Shown: positions 34,440-46,982 of the stretch, piece after piece
Numbering within the stretch: position 1 is the first letter of the stretch
How the letters are laid out: every line of letters begins with the position of its first letter
NCBI RefSeq assembly: GCF_019175385.1
Contig: NC_083345.1
Location: 10,889,205 to 10,953,204 of the forward strand
Length of the DNA stretch: 64,000 nt
Direction: 5' to 3'
Source of the DNA: Lycium barbarum
Taxonomy: Eukaryota; Streptophyta; Magnoliopsida; Solanales; Solanaceae
Made by a program: the position numbers and the translations under genes
Notes under the pieces: generated by a model
Database searches by the model: none
The model's input: the letters and a program-made list of their open reading frames with translations, nothing else
Told to the model about the DNA's origin: nothing

Positions 34440-34674
34440 CTCCCTATATCTCAATTTACGTAATACACTTTACTTTTTAATCTGTCCCAACAAGAATAAT
34501 ACTTTATATTTAGAAATAATTTAACTTGAAATTTTCTTTTTACCTTTAATGAAATAATTTATAGCCGCAGAAATATTTATGAATTATTTTAGACTAAAGT
34601 TTCGAACGTCATTTCTATCTTACACTCCATGTCTAGTCAAACTATATCACATAAATTAGGACAAAAGAGCTAGT
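34440..34674. mobile_element. Stowaway-type MITE
   Basis: Starts after TA with 'ctccctatatctcaattta' and ends 'cataaattaggacaaaagag' before 'ctagtata'. Its length and TIRs match the Stowaway family. It lies next to a second copy at 34690. Confidence 0.7.
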
Positions 34675-34689
34675 ATATATAAATTATTA

Positions 34690-34906
34690 CTCCCTCTGTC
34701 TCAATTTATGCGACACCGTTTTCTTTTTGATCTGTGCCTAAAAGAATATCACATTTCTTCTATATTTAGAAACAATTTAAATTTATGAGATAATTTATAA
34801 TCAGATATTTATATAAGACTTATTTTGAACCACACGTATCAAAAGTTTTAATTTATTTCTTAAATTTCGTGCACATTCATCATCAAAGTATATCAGATAA
34901 ACTAGC
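34690..34906. mobile_element. Stowaway-type MITE near the F-box promoter
   Basis: Starts after TA with 'ctccctctgtctcaatttat' and ends near 'aagtatatcagataaacta'. The right end is degraded. It ends about 180 bases upstream of the F-box start codon, so the promoter overlaps or abuts it. Confidence 0.65.
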
Positions 34907-35087
34907 TTGCTCTTTTACAACCGACTCCCTCGCAAGCAAAACCCAAACCCACCGCCCGCCCAAGCCTATAAACCAACTCTATCTCCCTTTTCATTTTTCA
35001 TTAATCAAAAATCCAAAACCCTTCCTTTGAGAAATTATTAGTTCAAGATTCTTGATTTTCTAGACACCCTTCTGCTGATATTTTCCA

Positions 35088-38000
35088 ATGACAGAAGCTA
35101 CAATCTGTGAGTTTTATCACAAAAACAACCCAAAAATTATCACCAGTAGTACTGAAGATGGGTTGCCCTCTTATGGTGATGAAGATGATAAAGGTGAAAT
35201 CTTTCAAGATGGGTTTGCTGAGAAAATGAAGAAAAAACAGGGAATTTGTGAAACGGGTCAGTTTAAAGATCCATTAGTTGTTGTCGGGTCAGAAGATGGG
35301 TTGTCTGGATTGAGCTTTTTTAGTAATGAAGATGATAAAAATGGAATCTTTGAAGATGGGTTTGGTGAGAAAATGAAGGAGAAGAAGAAAAAACATAGTA
35401 TTTGTGAAACGGGTCGGTTTAAAGATCCATTAGTTGTTGTCGGGTCAGAAGATGGGTTATCTGGATTGAACTTTTTTAGTGATGAAGATGATAAAAATGG
35501 AATCTTTGAAGATGGGTTTGGTGAGAAAATGAAGAAAAAACAGGGAATTTGTGAAACGGGTCAGTTTAGAGATCCACTAGTTGTTTTCGGGTCAGAATAT
35601 GGGTTGCCCTTTTCTATTGATGAAGATGATAAAGGTGGAATCTTGGAAAATGGGTTTGCTGAGAAAGTGAAGGAGAAGAAACAGAGAATTCTTGAAACGG
35701 GTCAGGTTAGAGATCCACTAGTTGTTTTCGGGTCAGATATTATGTTGTTGATTTTGAGTTGTCTTGACGCACGCAGCGTGGCACTGTCTCTACTTGTTTC
35801 TCCTGAATGGCGTGCTGTTGCTTCTTCTGATAAAATTTGGAGCTCCAAGGTTTGAACTTTAATCCTCAAAATTCATTTTGGCAAATTTGTTTCATTTCAT
35901 GTCAATACTTGTATAATTGTTTGTTTTTAAGATGGGTTAAGAGCTCTATAAAACTAGAAATTCTGCTTTGTTATATGATTTTGTTGGGAAATTTTTCCTC
36001 AGTTGCAAATTTGTTATGATTTGTGCCCTATGGAGTGTACATGGTATAAAGTTGTTCTTATCATTTACTAGTTTTTTCAAATTGATGTAGTAAAGTGTGA
36101 ACTTTTGCTATGTTGTAATTTTAGAGTAGCTAACAATTGGATTATTGTTGGGTTCAATTTTTGGTTGCAGGTCCTCCCAGGCCAGTTCTAGTTGGTTTGT
36201 TGGGAAGATGATAAATTGTTGAAGATCTATTGTCTCTTATGTTTCTTGCTCTTAATTGATTTACCAGGTACTGGAACATAATTTCTCCAAGGACTATTCT
36301 TAAAATTGAATCTTCTTTTTCAATGTCTGTCTACTTAAGCGGTGGTGGTAGGGATACCCAGGGGCAGATGCAGTAAGAGGCCGGGGTGTTCGGGCGAACA
36401 CCCCGGACAAAAAATTACAGTGTATATTTAGGGTAAATTTTTTGTGTTCATGTACATATATTAACTTTTGAACACCCTGAACATATATTACAGTTTCTAT
36501 TTAGGTCTAGTTATTTTTCCGAACACCCTGAGTATCCGCCACTGGGGATACCTTGGCAACCTATACTTGTGGGTTGTGCAGGGTGCACTGTGCACTAGTC
36601 TAGGTGAGAGCAGGTTGATCCGGACACTGTTAATGAAAAACAAAATGAAAAAAGAATCATGACTGGGATATAGTATGCTATTTAACCCATGAATCTGAAA
36701 TCTTCTCATAGAAAATCAGGAGAGGTTAATCCTTCTACCTAATAGTGAGGGAAGTGAGATCTTATGCTAGTCACTGACATTCTATTTCGATGCATCAGTG
36801 GTTAGTGCCAATGCTCAATACTCCACCTTGTTGTCCTCTCAAGTCAGAAGATAAGATGACACATAGCTCTTCTCTAGATGACATGAATTTTACAGTTTGC
36901 ATGTGGGTTTCTACTCTTCTTTTGGGGAGTTCGGTTGCCTGAACTAGTTGTAGTACTTCAGTTGTGGGTTTTAACTAGCGCAGCTTTGCTTCTTGGTATT
37001 GTTTCCCATTGCCTTGAGAGTCATGCTTTCAGAATACTGACTGAACATGAAATCTTAGTTTGGAGAGTTTCCATTTGAGAAGTGAAAAAGATATGTTTGA
37101 GGAAGAATTAGCACATCGTTTCTTGGAGCCATCAACAGTTCCAGAAAAGTGATATAAGCTTTGCTCAGTATTTGTTGTTTCCTTCACTAGATGTTAATAA
37201 TTCAGAGTTCATCTTTTGTAAATTGATGTTATCGTCTGCCATCTGCTCTTAGGAAGTAAACAACTGTAAAAACTAAGTAAGAATAAACGAAGTCATGTTC
37301 TGCATTTAATTACAAACTCATAGCAGATGAATGATCTTTATATTTTATCTCTTTGTAGTGTGAAGAATTGTGGCATGGCAAAGCACATTTACCTCGGGTA
37401 GCAAAAGAGAATGGATTGTCTAAGTTGGCTGCTTACTCATTGTCCGTTATGGATGGTAAAAGGGTGAGTATTATCACACTTTATTTAGCACTTGCATATA
37501 CAAAATCATTTACTTAATTCTTTGTATCTTTTGATTCGTCTGATGCTGCTGCTACTTTTTCATATATTATTTATATAGAAGCGAGTAAGAAAGGAGGATT
37601 TGTGTGATCATGCGTGGGAGTTTCATTTCACCGAGGTATGAGCTGAAGTGCCTTTTTCATATTTATCCTTTCTAAGTCTAACCTGGATTTACTTACTAAT
37701 TTGAAGTCCATGTCTAGGCATTATCCACCCATAAAAATCATGCATGCTGCAGCTCGCACCAAATTGAGTTAGTAGAACTTGTACGTGCTTGAGAACACTT
37801 AAATCAGTTCGATGGAGTTTAAACGTCCAAAATTTTTTGGGGGATCGGTCACTCTGCGTAGCTTTGCAAGTTGTCTGTAAGAATGCAAAATGTCTACCTT
37901 CTTTCTTATTCATTACGTTCCACCTTTTGTTTTCATGAATATTTACTGCTTTTATTGATGTCACTGGTTAGTTTCATAGAACTTCTGCCAACTTGAAGCG

Positions 38001-38481
38001 GTTTGCTTGGTTTTGTATCCTGTAAGCTGCTTCCTTTCTCTAGTTTCCAGTCATAGGATAAGGACATAAACATAATCCTTGTATGAAATGCAACCTATAT
38101 TTTCTGACAGTGACTCTTCAGGCAGCTCCTGAGTATTGGCGAATGCTCGATCCGTACTGGAATGGAACAGGCCCTCCCCTGCGCCGTTATTTCCTTCCAG
38201 ATGGAAGTCAGACTGCAGAACCACGTGACAAAATATGGGGTGGTCATGAATCTTGCTTCTCCATAGTAACTAGCTTGCTTGCAGATGGGAAAATGAGACA
38301 ACACTATGTGAGGATTAACCGTTGGCCCCCGATGTATGTGACAAGGAAGGAAGATTGGAGCTGGGAGATCTCTAACAACCTTTGTACCTACAGGAGCATC
38401 CCAGATGCTGATAAAGAAGATGGGACAGGACCTTTCTTTCTACTTTACGAATGCAGTAAACTTTACGAATGCAGTATGTAG
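35088..38481 (+). CDS. F-box protein with a four-fold repeated N-terminus (four exons)
   Basis: Coding exons are 35088-35849, 37359-37463, 37579-37635 and 38122-38481, all in phase 0 with GT-AG introns, for 427 residues. Residues about 25-215 are four imperfect repeats of about 50 residues with the core EDDK.GIFEDGFGEKMK, then ICETGQFKDPLVV, then GSEDGL. The last repeat runs directly into an F-box-like segment (about 217-254) reading IMLLILSCLDARSVALSLLVSPEWRAVASSDKIW. The C-terminal part, HAWEFHFTEAAPEYWRMLDPYWNGTGP...RRYFLPDGSQTA...WGGHESCFSIVTS, is the conserved domain of a plant F-box family resembling Arabidopsis At2g41170/At2g26850 (from memory). Such proteins join SKP1-CUL1 ubiquitin ligases and choose substrates. 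The acidic/basic repeat is the unusual part; target unknown. Confidence 0.88.
36359..36544. mobile_element. hAT MITE in F-box intron 1 (186 bp)
   Basis: It starts 'caggggcagatgcag' and ends 'agtatccgccactg', the classic CAGNGGCNGA terminus. It is flanked by a perfect 8-bp 'gggatacc' (36351-36358 and 36545-36552). Confidence 0.85.
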
Positions 38482-39539
38482 TGTGCGATTATTTGAAGCC
38501 AAACTATGGAAATGCTTGCTTTGTTTTCTGTAATTTCGATCGAGTTTGTGTTTCTAGATGCATTTTGGAACAATCCAAGGCTTTGAATGGAAGATTACCA
38601 GTCCTTTTGTAATGTCTCTGTTTTGGGATCTGTAAACCACATTTTCTTGATATTTAAGTCTTCCAAGTTCTAATTCTTTCTACTTTCTAGAACTGTTCAT
38701 GACCTTGGGGCCAGCTTAGCGTAATTGTGTTCATGGATAAATTAGATCTGACTACATGTAGTACCCAATGAGCTGAATCTGAAATGAGAAAAAACAAAAG
38801 AAAAGGAGAAAATTGGGTAGCAAAGAGCTTGGTAAAAAGAGCCAATGTGCCACGTTTGAATAAGAATGTCAAAAAAATTAATGTATTTGTATAGGAAAAG
38901 AACCTGTGTCTTGTGTTTTTAGTTCAGGTCCATCTAACAACGTGTTTACATCCAATCACATCGATTAATTATAAAAATGTATGTGTAAGACGCTTGTCAT
39001 GTTATCGTTGGTTTGATAGAAATACCGGATGTTGATAAGCTTTTTCCAGTCAGAAAGTTTGCCTAATATTTCGTTCTGACCTATTAAGAATTCACTTTAT
39101 CAAGTGGCCTTGACTGGGTGTTTATATCGTAGAGTTCTGTTTGGTGATATTGCCATTATCAATAACGGTCTTTATTTATACCCTTAAAACTGGGTAGCTA
39201 GTGGTCTCTTTAGTTTGGATTATCAAAAAACAATTTAATTATGTAAAAAGGATATTGGGAACTTAGTCGACTCCATTAATCTTTTTGTTCTTTGTTTGAA
39301 CAAAAAATTCATCTTTCTTTGTGTTAGTTGAGGTTATTTGCCTCAGATTTCATCACAGGGGTTGCAGAACAAATGTTTTAGTAGGCATAAGGTGTAAAGC
39401 AAGATTTCACCTGTGGTATGGCATAGCTTTAAGCCTTATGCTCCATGAGATTATGTAAATTAATCTTACAGCAGTTTACTTTTAAAAAAATGAAAAAGAA
39501 TTTAAAAAAAATTAAAGCAATAGTAATTAGGAAAACAAT
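38482..39539. other. F-box 3' region and spacer
   Basis: The first 150-200 bases are probably the 3' untranslated region ('ttttgtaatgtctctg' near 38610). The rest is AT-rich with no recognised element or gene. Confidence 0.5.
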
Positions 39540-39557
39540 CTCTAGTGTAGGTCAATA

Positions 39558-40378
39558 CAACAACAACAACAACAACCCAGTGAAATCCCACATCGTGGGG
39601 TCTGGAGAGGGTAAAGTGTACGCAGACCTTACTCCTACCAAGGTAGGACTGCTGTTTCCGAAAGACTCTCAGCTCAATAAAAGCATAAAAAGAAGTCAGA
39701 TAAGGTTAAGAGAATCAAAGCGACATGAAATGAAATAATGCAAGCGAAATAATGCAAGCGACACAGATAACACAGGATAATCAAAGCACAGGAAATAACA
39801 GATGATAGCAAAAATCTGAGCAGAAGAAATTATATTGCGATAATGCGACTACTAATAAGAACGGAAAACGAGACTATCTACTAGCCTTCTACCCTAATTT
39901 GGGTCCTCCAAACCCTCCTATTTAAGGTCATGTCCTCGGTAAGCTGTAATTGCACCATGTCGTGTCTAATTACCTCTCCCCAATACTTCTTCGGCCACCC
40001 CTACCTCGTCTGAAACCATCCATGGCCAACCTCTCACTTCCAAGCCAGCCTCCTGGGGTGCTTCACTGAACTTACACTCCAAGTACTCTGTCTTGGTCCT
40101 ACTCAGCTTAAACCCTTTAGACTCCAGAGTATGTCTCCACCTCTCCAGCTTAGCGTTAACTCCGCTACGAGTCTCGTCGATCAGGACTATGTCGTCCGCG
40201 AACAACATACACCATGGCACCTCACCTTGAATTTGCCGTGTCAATTCATCCATCACCAAGGCAAATAAAAACGGACTAAGAGCTGATCCTTGATGCAATC
40301 CCATCACAACTGGAAAGTGCTCTGAGTCTCCTCCTACTGTCCTTACCCTGATTTTGGCTCCCTCATACATGTCCTTGA
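39558..40378 (-). mobile_element. 5'-truncated LINE with internal deletion (821 bp)
   Basis: It is flanked by a perfect 18-bp duplication, 'ctctagtgtaggtcaata' (39540-39557 and 40379-40396). On the minus strand it begins inside the reverse transcriptase: [11 protein letters not shown], then [19 protein letters not shown], then [17 protein letters not shown] with the FADD catalytic motif. The frame is joined by a deletion to the ORF2 C-terminus, whose in-frame version ends VWRTQIRVEG-stop at 39881. The 320-bp 3' untranslated part contains the 'acaagtggggtctgg'-type block and ends in TTG repeats. The lineage is compatible with RTE-type LINEs of Solanaceae. Fragment only; not functional. Confidence 0.88.
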
Positions 40379-40854
40379 CTCTAGTGTAGGTCAATATTTA
40401 TCAGAAACATCTAACAATAACCACTGCTAAATTCGGCTTCTCCCAGTGTTTGAGGCAACTACTGAAGAAAAAAAATTGCTTGAGGGAACTGGAAAAGCTG
40501 CTTTCAGGTAAAGAAAGGGTGCTGCTATCAAGGATGTAATTGAAAAATAAAACTTTCAAAATATAGAAGATGATAGAATATTGGAGACAAGATTATTCAG
40601 TAAAATGATCTGAACCAACTATTAGAGAAAATGAAACTTGCATTGTCTCTTACAATCCGAAACTCCTATGCAGATAGGAGGGAGAATGCTAACCGCGCTA
40701 AAGCAAATCCTTTAACATCATTCTAAACATTTGCACAGATTTTGCAGATACATCTTTATTCCAATTAGGAAAGAAATCCAAAGGAAAGTATGTGCTCAGC
40801 TACACTGAAACCAAGCAGTTGTCGTGCTGCACGTCCTGGAAGATTACCAGCATC

Positions 40855-43800
40855 TTACCAGACATCAGGACGAAGCTCTCCAGTTGCTGGAGGCATCCAT
40901 TTTCCAGAGTTGTAAACACTTTCACCAACTTTCCAACCGGGAACGTCCTTCATGATTCTCGCCTCTTCTTCAAGATACTTCTTCCACTCTTTAACAAATC
41001 TGAATAAGCAAAAAAACAACAGCATAAATAAACAGTTCAGACTACAATAAATAAACAGGAGCATGGAATACAAACAAATTCAAGTGGGCTCACCTTTCAT
41101 CCTCTTCAGCTTGAAGCATGGGCAGGATAGCCCTTCGGGCAGCATATTTTTCTTCCTTTATCACCCTACATAATGCAAATATTATCAGAACTTTTTCTAC
41201 AGAAGTTTGAGGATGCCAATGATTTCGGAACCATGGAAGTGTCAACCAGTGCACATCTTTCAAAACATAAGAAGGGAGTTTTAGGAATGTCCTAGTTCAA
41301 ACAGCTTTTCCAAGTTCCTCCAAGAACCCCGATATCAGAAACTCTGGCTCCTAATTATTCAGAGCAATTAATTAATCATCCCATGAACTTCTAAATTGGT
41401 CACGGAAAATGGACCCTGAACCTAACTCAACTCAAAAAACTAGTTTGTTAGAACAGGGATGTCCAGAACCATGTAACGAACACTACCCCCCCCCCCTACC
41501 CCCCACCCCCCACCCCACCCCAAAAACCAAAAAAAAAAAAAGCCTAGAAATAAATATTTGGAATATGGATATATCAATGATGCATTTGGCTCTGATATCA
41601 TTATTTAAAATGAACCTTGGAAGTTGGAACTAACTCAATTGAAAAGTTAGCTCATGAATGGAAAATTATCCACGATTATATAAAGAGACGACCCATACCC
41701 TCAACCAATGTCTGCATAAGGTGAGAAGTGATAAAGAAAATATGAAGAGATTAGAGCACAGACCCCCAATCAATGTGGGACAACACAACACGCTCCATCG
41801 GGAGCATAGATAAAATAAAATGGGGGTTCAACAATAGGTAACTAAACAAAAGGATAAATTTGGCTCTAAATGCCATGTTGAATTTGTGACCATCTTATCT
41901 CAAAACTTAAATTGTTAAAGTGAAGATATTTTTATTTATTTATATTAGGCTTTAACACAAGAAATTGATAGTTAATGCAAATAAACAATACCCACGGTCC
42001 CACAGCAGTACCACTTCATCCTTTTATCATGATAGTAACTAGCTTAAACACACAAGTTTTACATATAGAGCAAAAGCTGGCAACACAACATAGATTTTAA
42101 AGCATGTACAAGGTATGACATTCATCATGATTTTTAATTAATCACCAACATCCCTTTGATGGAAATATCACAAATTATGATGACACCAGCTAAAGCCACC
42201 TCCATAGATCCAATCGGTACTTTTGGTTAACCGGAGGTGTGAATATCCTCGCTGATTATTATTCCTAGGAAAAATTTCTCCCAGCGGGTCATTCTAAGTT
42301 CTTGTTTATGGATATGTCCAAACTATACGTGATCTCCAGATAAAAAAGATAGCATGATAAATCCCAAATAAATTTCATGACTCCTCCAAATATAAAAGGA
42401 AAAACGATAAATCCTCTTGGAGACACCAAAAAAGACCACACCAGAGAGAATAACACTCTTAAGTGAAACTCAGCAGCATTGCTTCCTATATTAAAGATCC
42501 CGAGTCACCCACTCTACCAGTTTAGCTACTAAGAATGCTGCAAGAACTTTGGCTCTACCAAAGCACATATACGGCTTACCATTGACTTCAGAACTAAAGC
42601 CTGAACAGTACCCTTTACCTAATATAGCCAAAAGCTGTATGATTGATCTCCTTAAGGATTTTATAATGCTAATCTTCTTCGCATAATTCCAATTTATTCA
42701 GGGTTTGTCCTAGTCAAAATATAAGTGTTAAATCAGAGAAGTAAGATTTCAGTGCCTAGGAGGTCATTTTACATGGAAATGATATTCCCTAGGTTGCTCA
42801 TCCCATTCAGGATATTCCACAATTTTAGTGTCTTTAAAAGGAGGATGACATGTCTACTGCTGGCTATTCTTGCTACATAGACACAAACAGACGACGAAGG
42901 ATTTAAATACAAGCATAGTCCCCTACAAGGGAAAAAAATAGAGTTGAAGACAGTAAATGGAGAAAACTTAGCTCTTGAAAATTGATCGTAGCTAAAAGCT
43001 AAGTTTAACACTGGAAGTATGACGTTATCCTAAGAGATTATCTTTTGCATTTGAAGGAGATTAAGATCATTAATTTACTAATTTCATTCTCACAGTCTCA
43101 AAAGAAAAAGGGGGAGCATATAAGAAGATTCACAAGTACAGTACTATGGCTATTGGTCAATGGCAGCAGACTCCTTCCAGGACAATCACTACAGTTAAAG
43201 ATTTGCAAACTGGTGATACAAAAACACTAGGTGCTTACTTCCCATCTGACCTTTTTTTTTTTTTTTTGATCATGTAAAAGTATTTTCATTCATACACATT
43301 GCCACAACGGCTGTGTACAAAGGGTATACCAAAAGATCAAGATTCTACAAACTATGATTCTCTACAAACTCCACCCAATCCACTATACAACTAGGAACTT
43401 TCTATTTACACTAAAGTAAATAAGAGAGCAGAGACTACTTACTCCTCAACTGAGAAAAACTCAATTCTACTCCTTCAAAAGCTCTCCTATTTCTCTAATT
43501 CCATATGACCCACATTAGCCTTGGTGGATAGAGTTACCCGGTACCTGTTAATGGTGGGAATCCCATGGAACCAGTAGAGGTACTCGCAAGCTAGCCCGAA
43601 CACCACGGTTATCAAAAAAAGAAGATTTGCAAACTGGTGACACCTACCCCCTCCTACCAAAAAAAGTAGACAGACAAAATCTAAGCAGGTGAAAGAAAGT
43701 TGGCATTTTTTAGGAGTCTTTGTTTTCTATTATTCTGGGGACCTAACAATAATCATAATCACTGAGTTTCACAGACCTTGGGCACTGAGCAGTCGCTGTG

Positions 43801-46420
43801 TATCACTCAAGGAAGTCATAAATTGTGCTAGAGAAGAGTTTACTTGCTTGGCTATGACTTATCCAATTCTAGCATCAAACTCTTCTCTGAGATTGATCTA
43901 TGCCTCTATGGTGGCACTGTGTTTTGAGTGTTCACCCCTACTACTAGTCTCTTCTTCAATGTCTGAGTTAGCATTCTACATGAGTGAGAAAAACTTTCAG
44001 GTTGGGCATGAGAATTCATTTAAGCTCTGGCATTGGACATTGGATTCTTGATGACGACTGTCCAGTCTTTCAAGTCATCAAATTTAAAGGCTTAATCATC
44101 TCCATGGGATAAATCTTGATGGTGTAGTCCAATGAATTATAAGAAAGAGATAACTAATGAAGAAAACTTCTAAACTTTCAAGTCATTAAATTTAAAGGCT
44201 TTATCATCTCCATGGGATAAATCTTGATGGTGTAGTCCAACGAATTATAAGAAAGAGATAACTAATGAAGAAAACTTCTATTAGGATTATACATTCCCAA
44301 CATCTCCATCCAAAGGTCCGATGGGCAATATCACATGATCACAGTTCACCACAGCATCAAGACAGTTCGCTATTGGCTAGATCTTAAAATAATATCCTAC
44401 TCTTTTTCTTCTTCTTTTTTCCTACATCGAAGAAATGTCCTGTGGGCTTCCATCCCGACTATGGTTGGCCAACAGGTTTGAAACCCCAGGGATTATGGGT
44501 CCCTATCCCTCTCCTGTCTACCCTCCGACCAACTTTAATATCCTGCTAATTAAACCCCCTCCAAACCCACATTTTCAAGGAAATTTATCATTTAAAAAGA
44601 CAATTGATCAGATTCCTGACTACCCACAACTGAAAAGGGCCATATGCAATACCTCAACGGCTTTCCATTAGCAGAGGAATCTTCATTGAAATTCATATCT
44701 ATAAGATCTACAGTCACTGCGCTCCAGGACAATTGCTGGGGTCTATATGCCAGAGAAGACCCCAATCTAGCAAGTAGTTAAGCATGTAGTGTATTTAGTT
44801 CGATGATGTAGTATTGCTTACCAAATAAAAATGCGTTAACCGGTAACCCATCTCATGCATCTTTTAAAGCACTTGAATGTGTTAAGGTAATAATACATTA
44901 TTCTGTTGAACTTAACCCAAACAACAGAAGTTCTGATATCCAGAATGCCCCTTCCAATTGGAGCAAACTTTTTTCTGCCTACAGTGAAGGATCCCGATTT
45001 CTAAGATCATTGGGAGTATGAGAGACAATCACAGCCAACTAGTAGCTTTTATATGGTATCAGAAAACCAGCAAACCATAAAACATTCTGGTTTTCCTCTA
45101 ATGGAAGCAGTTCTGCTGAGAACTTTCTATGAAAGGAAAGTCCCTAGGTGCAAAGAAGCAGCTTTTTTAAGTGGCAGACACTTGCTTCAAGTTACCAATG
45201 TTTGATTATCCATGATGAACAAAAATCTTAAAAGTTATCACATCGTAGTTTTGTTGAATTTAATGGAAAGTAATAAACCAAGACCGATTTGTAATAACAC
45301 GCAAAAGTAGCCTACTCAAACTGTACTTTTTCATGGAAGCATCACATTTCTGTTGGAAGTGTACACCCCCACCAGAGATCAACGGCCTTGCTCATAGACT
45401 GGTTTCAAGTCTACCATTTTCCATTCTTAAATTCAAAAACTCGACCTTATTTCAACAGCATCAGCACACGTTTAAGCCTTCTATTTAACCTATTCACTTA
45501 TCAATTCAGATAAAGTGTTAAATTTCACTACCTTCATCAAATAAACTTAAAGGAAAAGAACAAGAAGCTCGAATTCTTAATCAGCTTAAATCAACCAATA
45601 CACACATATCCGGTAACATTTGTAGGGTTTTCTAAATATCACAATCAGCTATCAATGCACATTGTCCAAAAAGCAACAAAAAAAGAACCAACTTTTACAC
45701 AAACAACAAAAATTAAGACATGCCCAGATGGTTTTATTTTCACAAACTAAAAGAATTAGATTCATACCTACGCTTCTTATTTCCTATGCCAACTTGGTAC
45801 AAACTAAAGGACTTTCAAACTAAAGGACTTTCAACAGCATCAGCACATGTTTAAACCTTCTATTTAATCTATTCACTTACCAATATAGACAAAGTGTCAA
45901 ATTTCACTACCTTCATCAAAGAACTAGAAGGAAAAGCAAAAAAAATCAACCAATGAAGACAAATTCAAGAACATTTTAGGGTTTTCTAAAAAACACAATG
46001 AGCTATCAAAAAAAAGTAACCAACTTTCACTTAAACTGCAAAAATCAAGACATACCCAGATCAAATCAAGCCAAAATAAACATACTCAAATGCTCTTTTT
46101 TCCACAAATTTAAAAAAAAAAAAATTGTGGCATACCCAGATGAAGAAAATAAGCATACCCAAATGTTTCATTTTCAAAAACTAAAAAAAAAAAAAGGATT
46201 CATACCTACGTTTCTTGTTTCCTATGCCAACTTGGTACATACCCCAAGAGAAAGCACCAAAAGCAGTAAGGAAAATGGCTAAAGCACTTGGACCAGTATT
46301 AGGGATCCTACGAGCAAATCTGACAGGTGCAAAACCACCAGGTGGTGGACCGTCTTGCAATAATGGCATGTCTTTTACACTAGCCATTCCAGCTTTCTTC
46401 CTTATCAATGACTCTGTCAT
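40855..46420 (-). CDS. NDUFA13: NADH dehydrogenase (ubiquinone) 1 alpha subcomplex subunit 13 (NDUFA13/GRIM-19 homologue)
   Basis: Three coding exons, 46206-46420, 41094-41165 and 40855-40999, give 143 residues, the plant family length. All introns are GT-AG and phases join cleanly (AG|G for Arg72, AG|A for the second). The product starts [38 protein letters not shown]. It has one membrane segment at about residues 44-65 ([21 protein letters not shown]), then a charged helix ([17 protein letters not shown]), and ends [16 protein letters not shown]. It is an accessory subunit of respiratory complex I in the mitochondrial inner membrane. The chosen ATG at 46420 matches the conserved start; an upstream in-frame ATG would add 44 non-conserved residues. 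Intron 1 is about 5.0 kb and holds repeats, a SINE insertion and a partial copy of the exon 1 end. Confidence 0.95.
43217..43621 (+). mobile_element. SINE-containing insertion with 19-bp flanking duplication
   Basis: The same 19 bases, 'aagatttgcaaactggtga', occur at 43198-43216 and 43622-43640, as in LINE-driven retrotransposition. The right part (43510-43620) starts 'gccttggtggatagagttac', has the common solanaceous SINE body ('caagctagcccgaacacc') and ends in an A-run. The left part begins with a T-run of about 18 bases, probably the tail of another retroelement in opposite orientation. The whole may be two nested insertions. Confidence 0.7.
44068..44283. repeat. Tandem duplication, 108-bp unit
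   Basis: Two nearly identical copies, each with 'catctccatgggataaatct' and 'agaaagagataactaatgaa', at a spacing of 108 bases. Intronic and non-coding. Confidence 0.85.
45761..45800 (-). pseudogene. Partial duplicate of NDUFA13 exon 1 end with splice donor
   Basis: These 40 bases differ from 46199-46238 at only two positions. On the minus strand they encode [10 protein letters not shown](R) followed by GTATGAA, the same donor. They are part of a larger imperfect duplication (about 45450-45830 against 45830-46240). They lie 400 bases downstream of the real donor. Without an acceptor of their own they should be spliced out with the intron. Confidence 0.8.
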
Positions 46421-46982
46421 TTTTTGGTTTTCGATACACTCTGTTTCACACTGATGGGAATTCGAAGAACAATGCGATGTGGATTTAAATGGCTTGAGAG
46501 AAAAAGAAGAGACGGTGGTTACTGTGGGGTTCGGGTGGGGGATATTGACCAATGGGAATTTGACACGTTAGCTTGACCCTGCGGGTGATATTGTGAATTT
46601 TTACCCATAGCCCATACTTCGTGTATTAACCATCTTTTTATACACTTTATACAAGATTGATACATTATGTATAATGTAGGGATCTTAGTTACTCAGTTGG
46701 TTAACTATCTGAACTTTCAACTTGTTGGTGAGGAGTCGATTATAAATTTTTTACCATAAAAGAATTTCGCCTTTCTTTATTTTACAATTATGGATTAAGA
46801 TCACAAAATTAAAAGGTAATTTGCTACATTATATATATCTTTGGTTTAAGACCAAAAGATTAAAAAATCTTCATACTTTTTTAAATTTTATGACAAATCT
46901 AAACCATACAAACAAATTTAAAACGGAGAGAATAGTAGTTTGTGCATACGAAATTATCTAAAAATATTTTTTGAAAATATTA

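Larger units (their letters stand above)
41166..46205 (-). other. NDUFA13 intron 1 (5.0 kb)
   Basis: Contents: a C-rich run at 41485-41520; an insertion bounded by 19-bp direct repeats (43217-43621); a 108-bp tandem duplication (44068-44283); and a duplication near 45450-46240 that copied the end of exon 1. Frames at 43689-44051 and 44435-44671 match nothing I recognise and lack supporting features, so they are not called as genes. Confidence 0.7.

Noticed and set aside
42475..42545. tRNA-like A box on the minus strand (tagctaaactggtagagtgg)
   Set aside because: No B box at tRNA spacing and no cloverleaf could be drawn; probably an eroded tRNA-derived SINE head.
43689..44051. 120-codon plus-strand frame in NDUFA13 intron 1
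   Set aside because: No recognisable motif, and it sits in repeat-rich intron sequence on the opposite strand; kept as unassigned.
44435..44671. 78-codon Pro-rich frame
   Set aside because: No family resemblance, no supporting splice or promoter signals.
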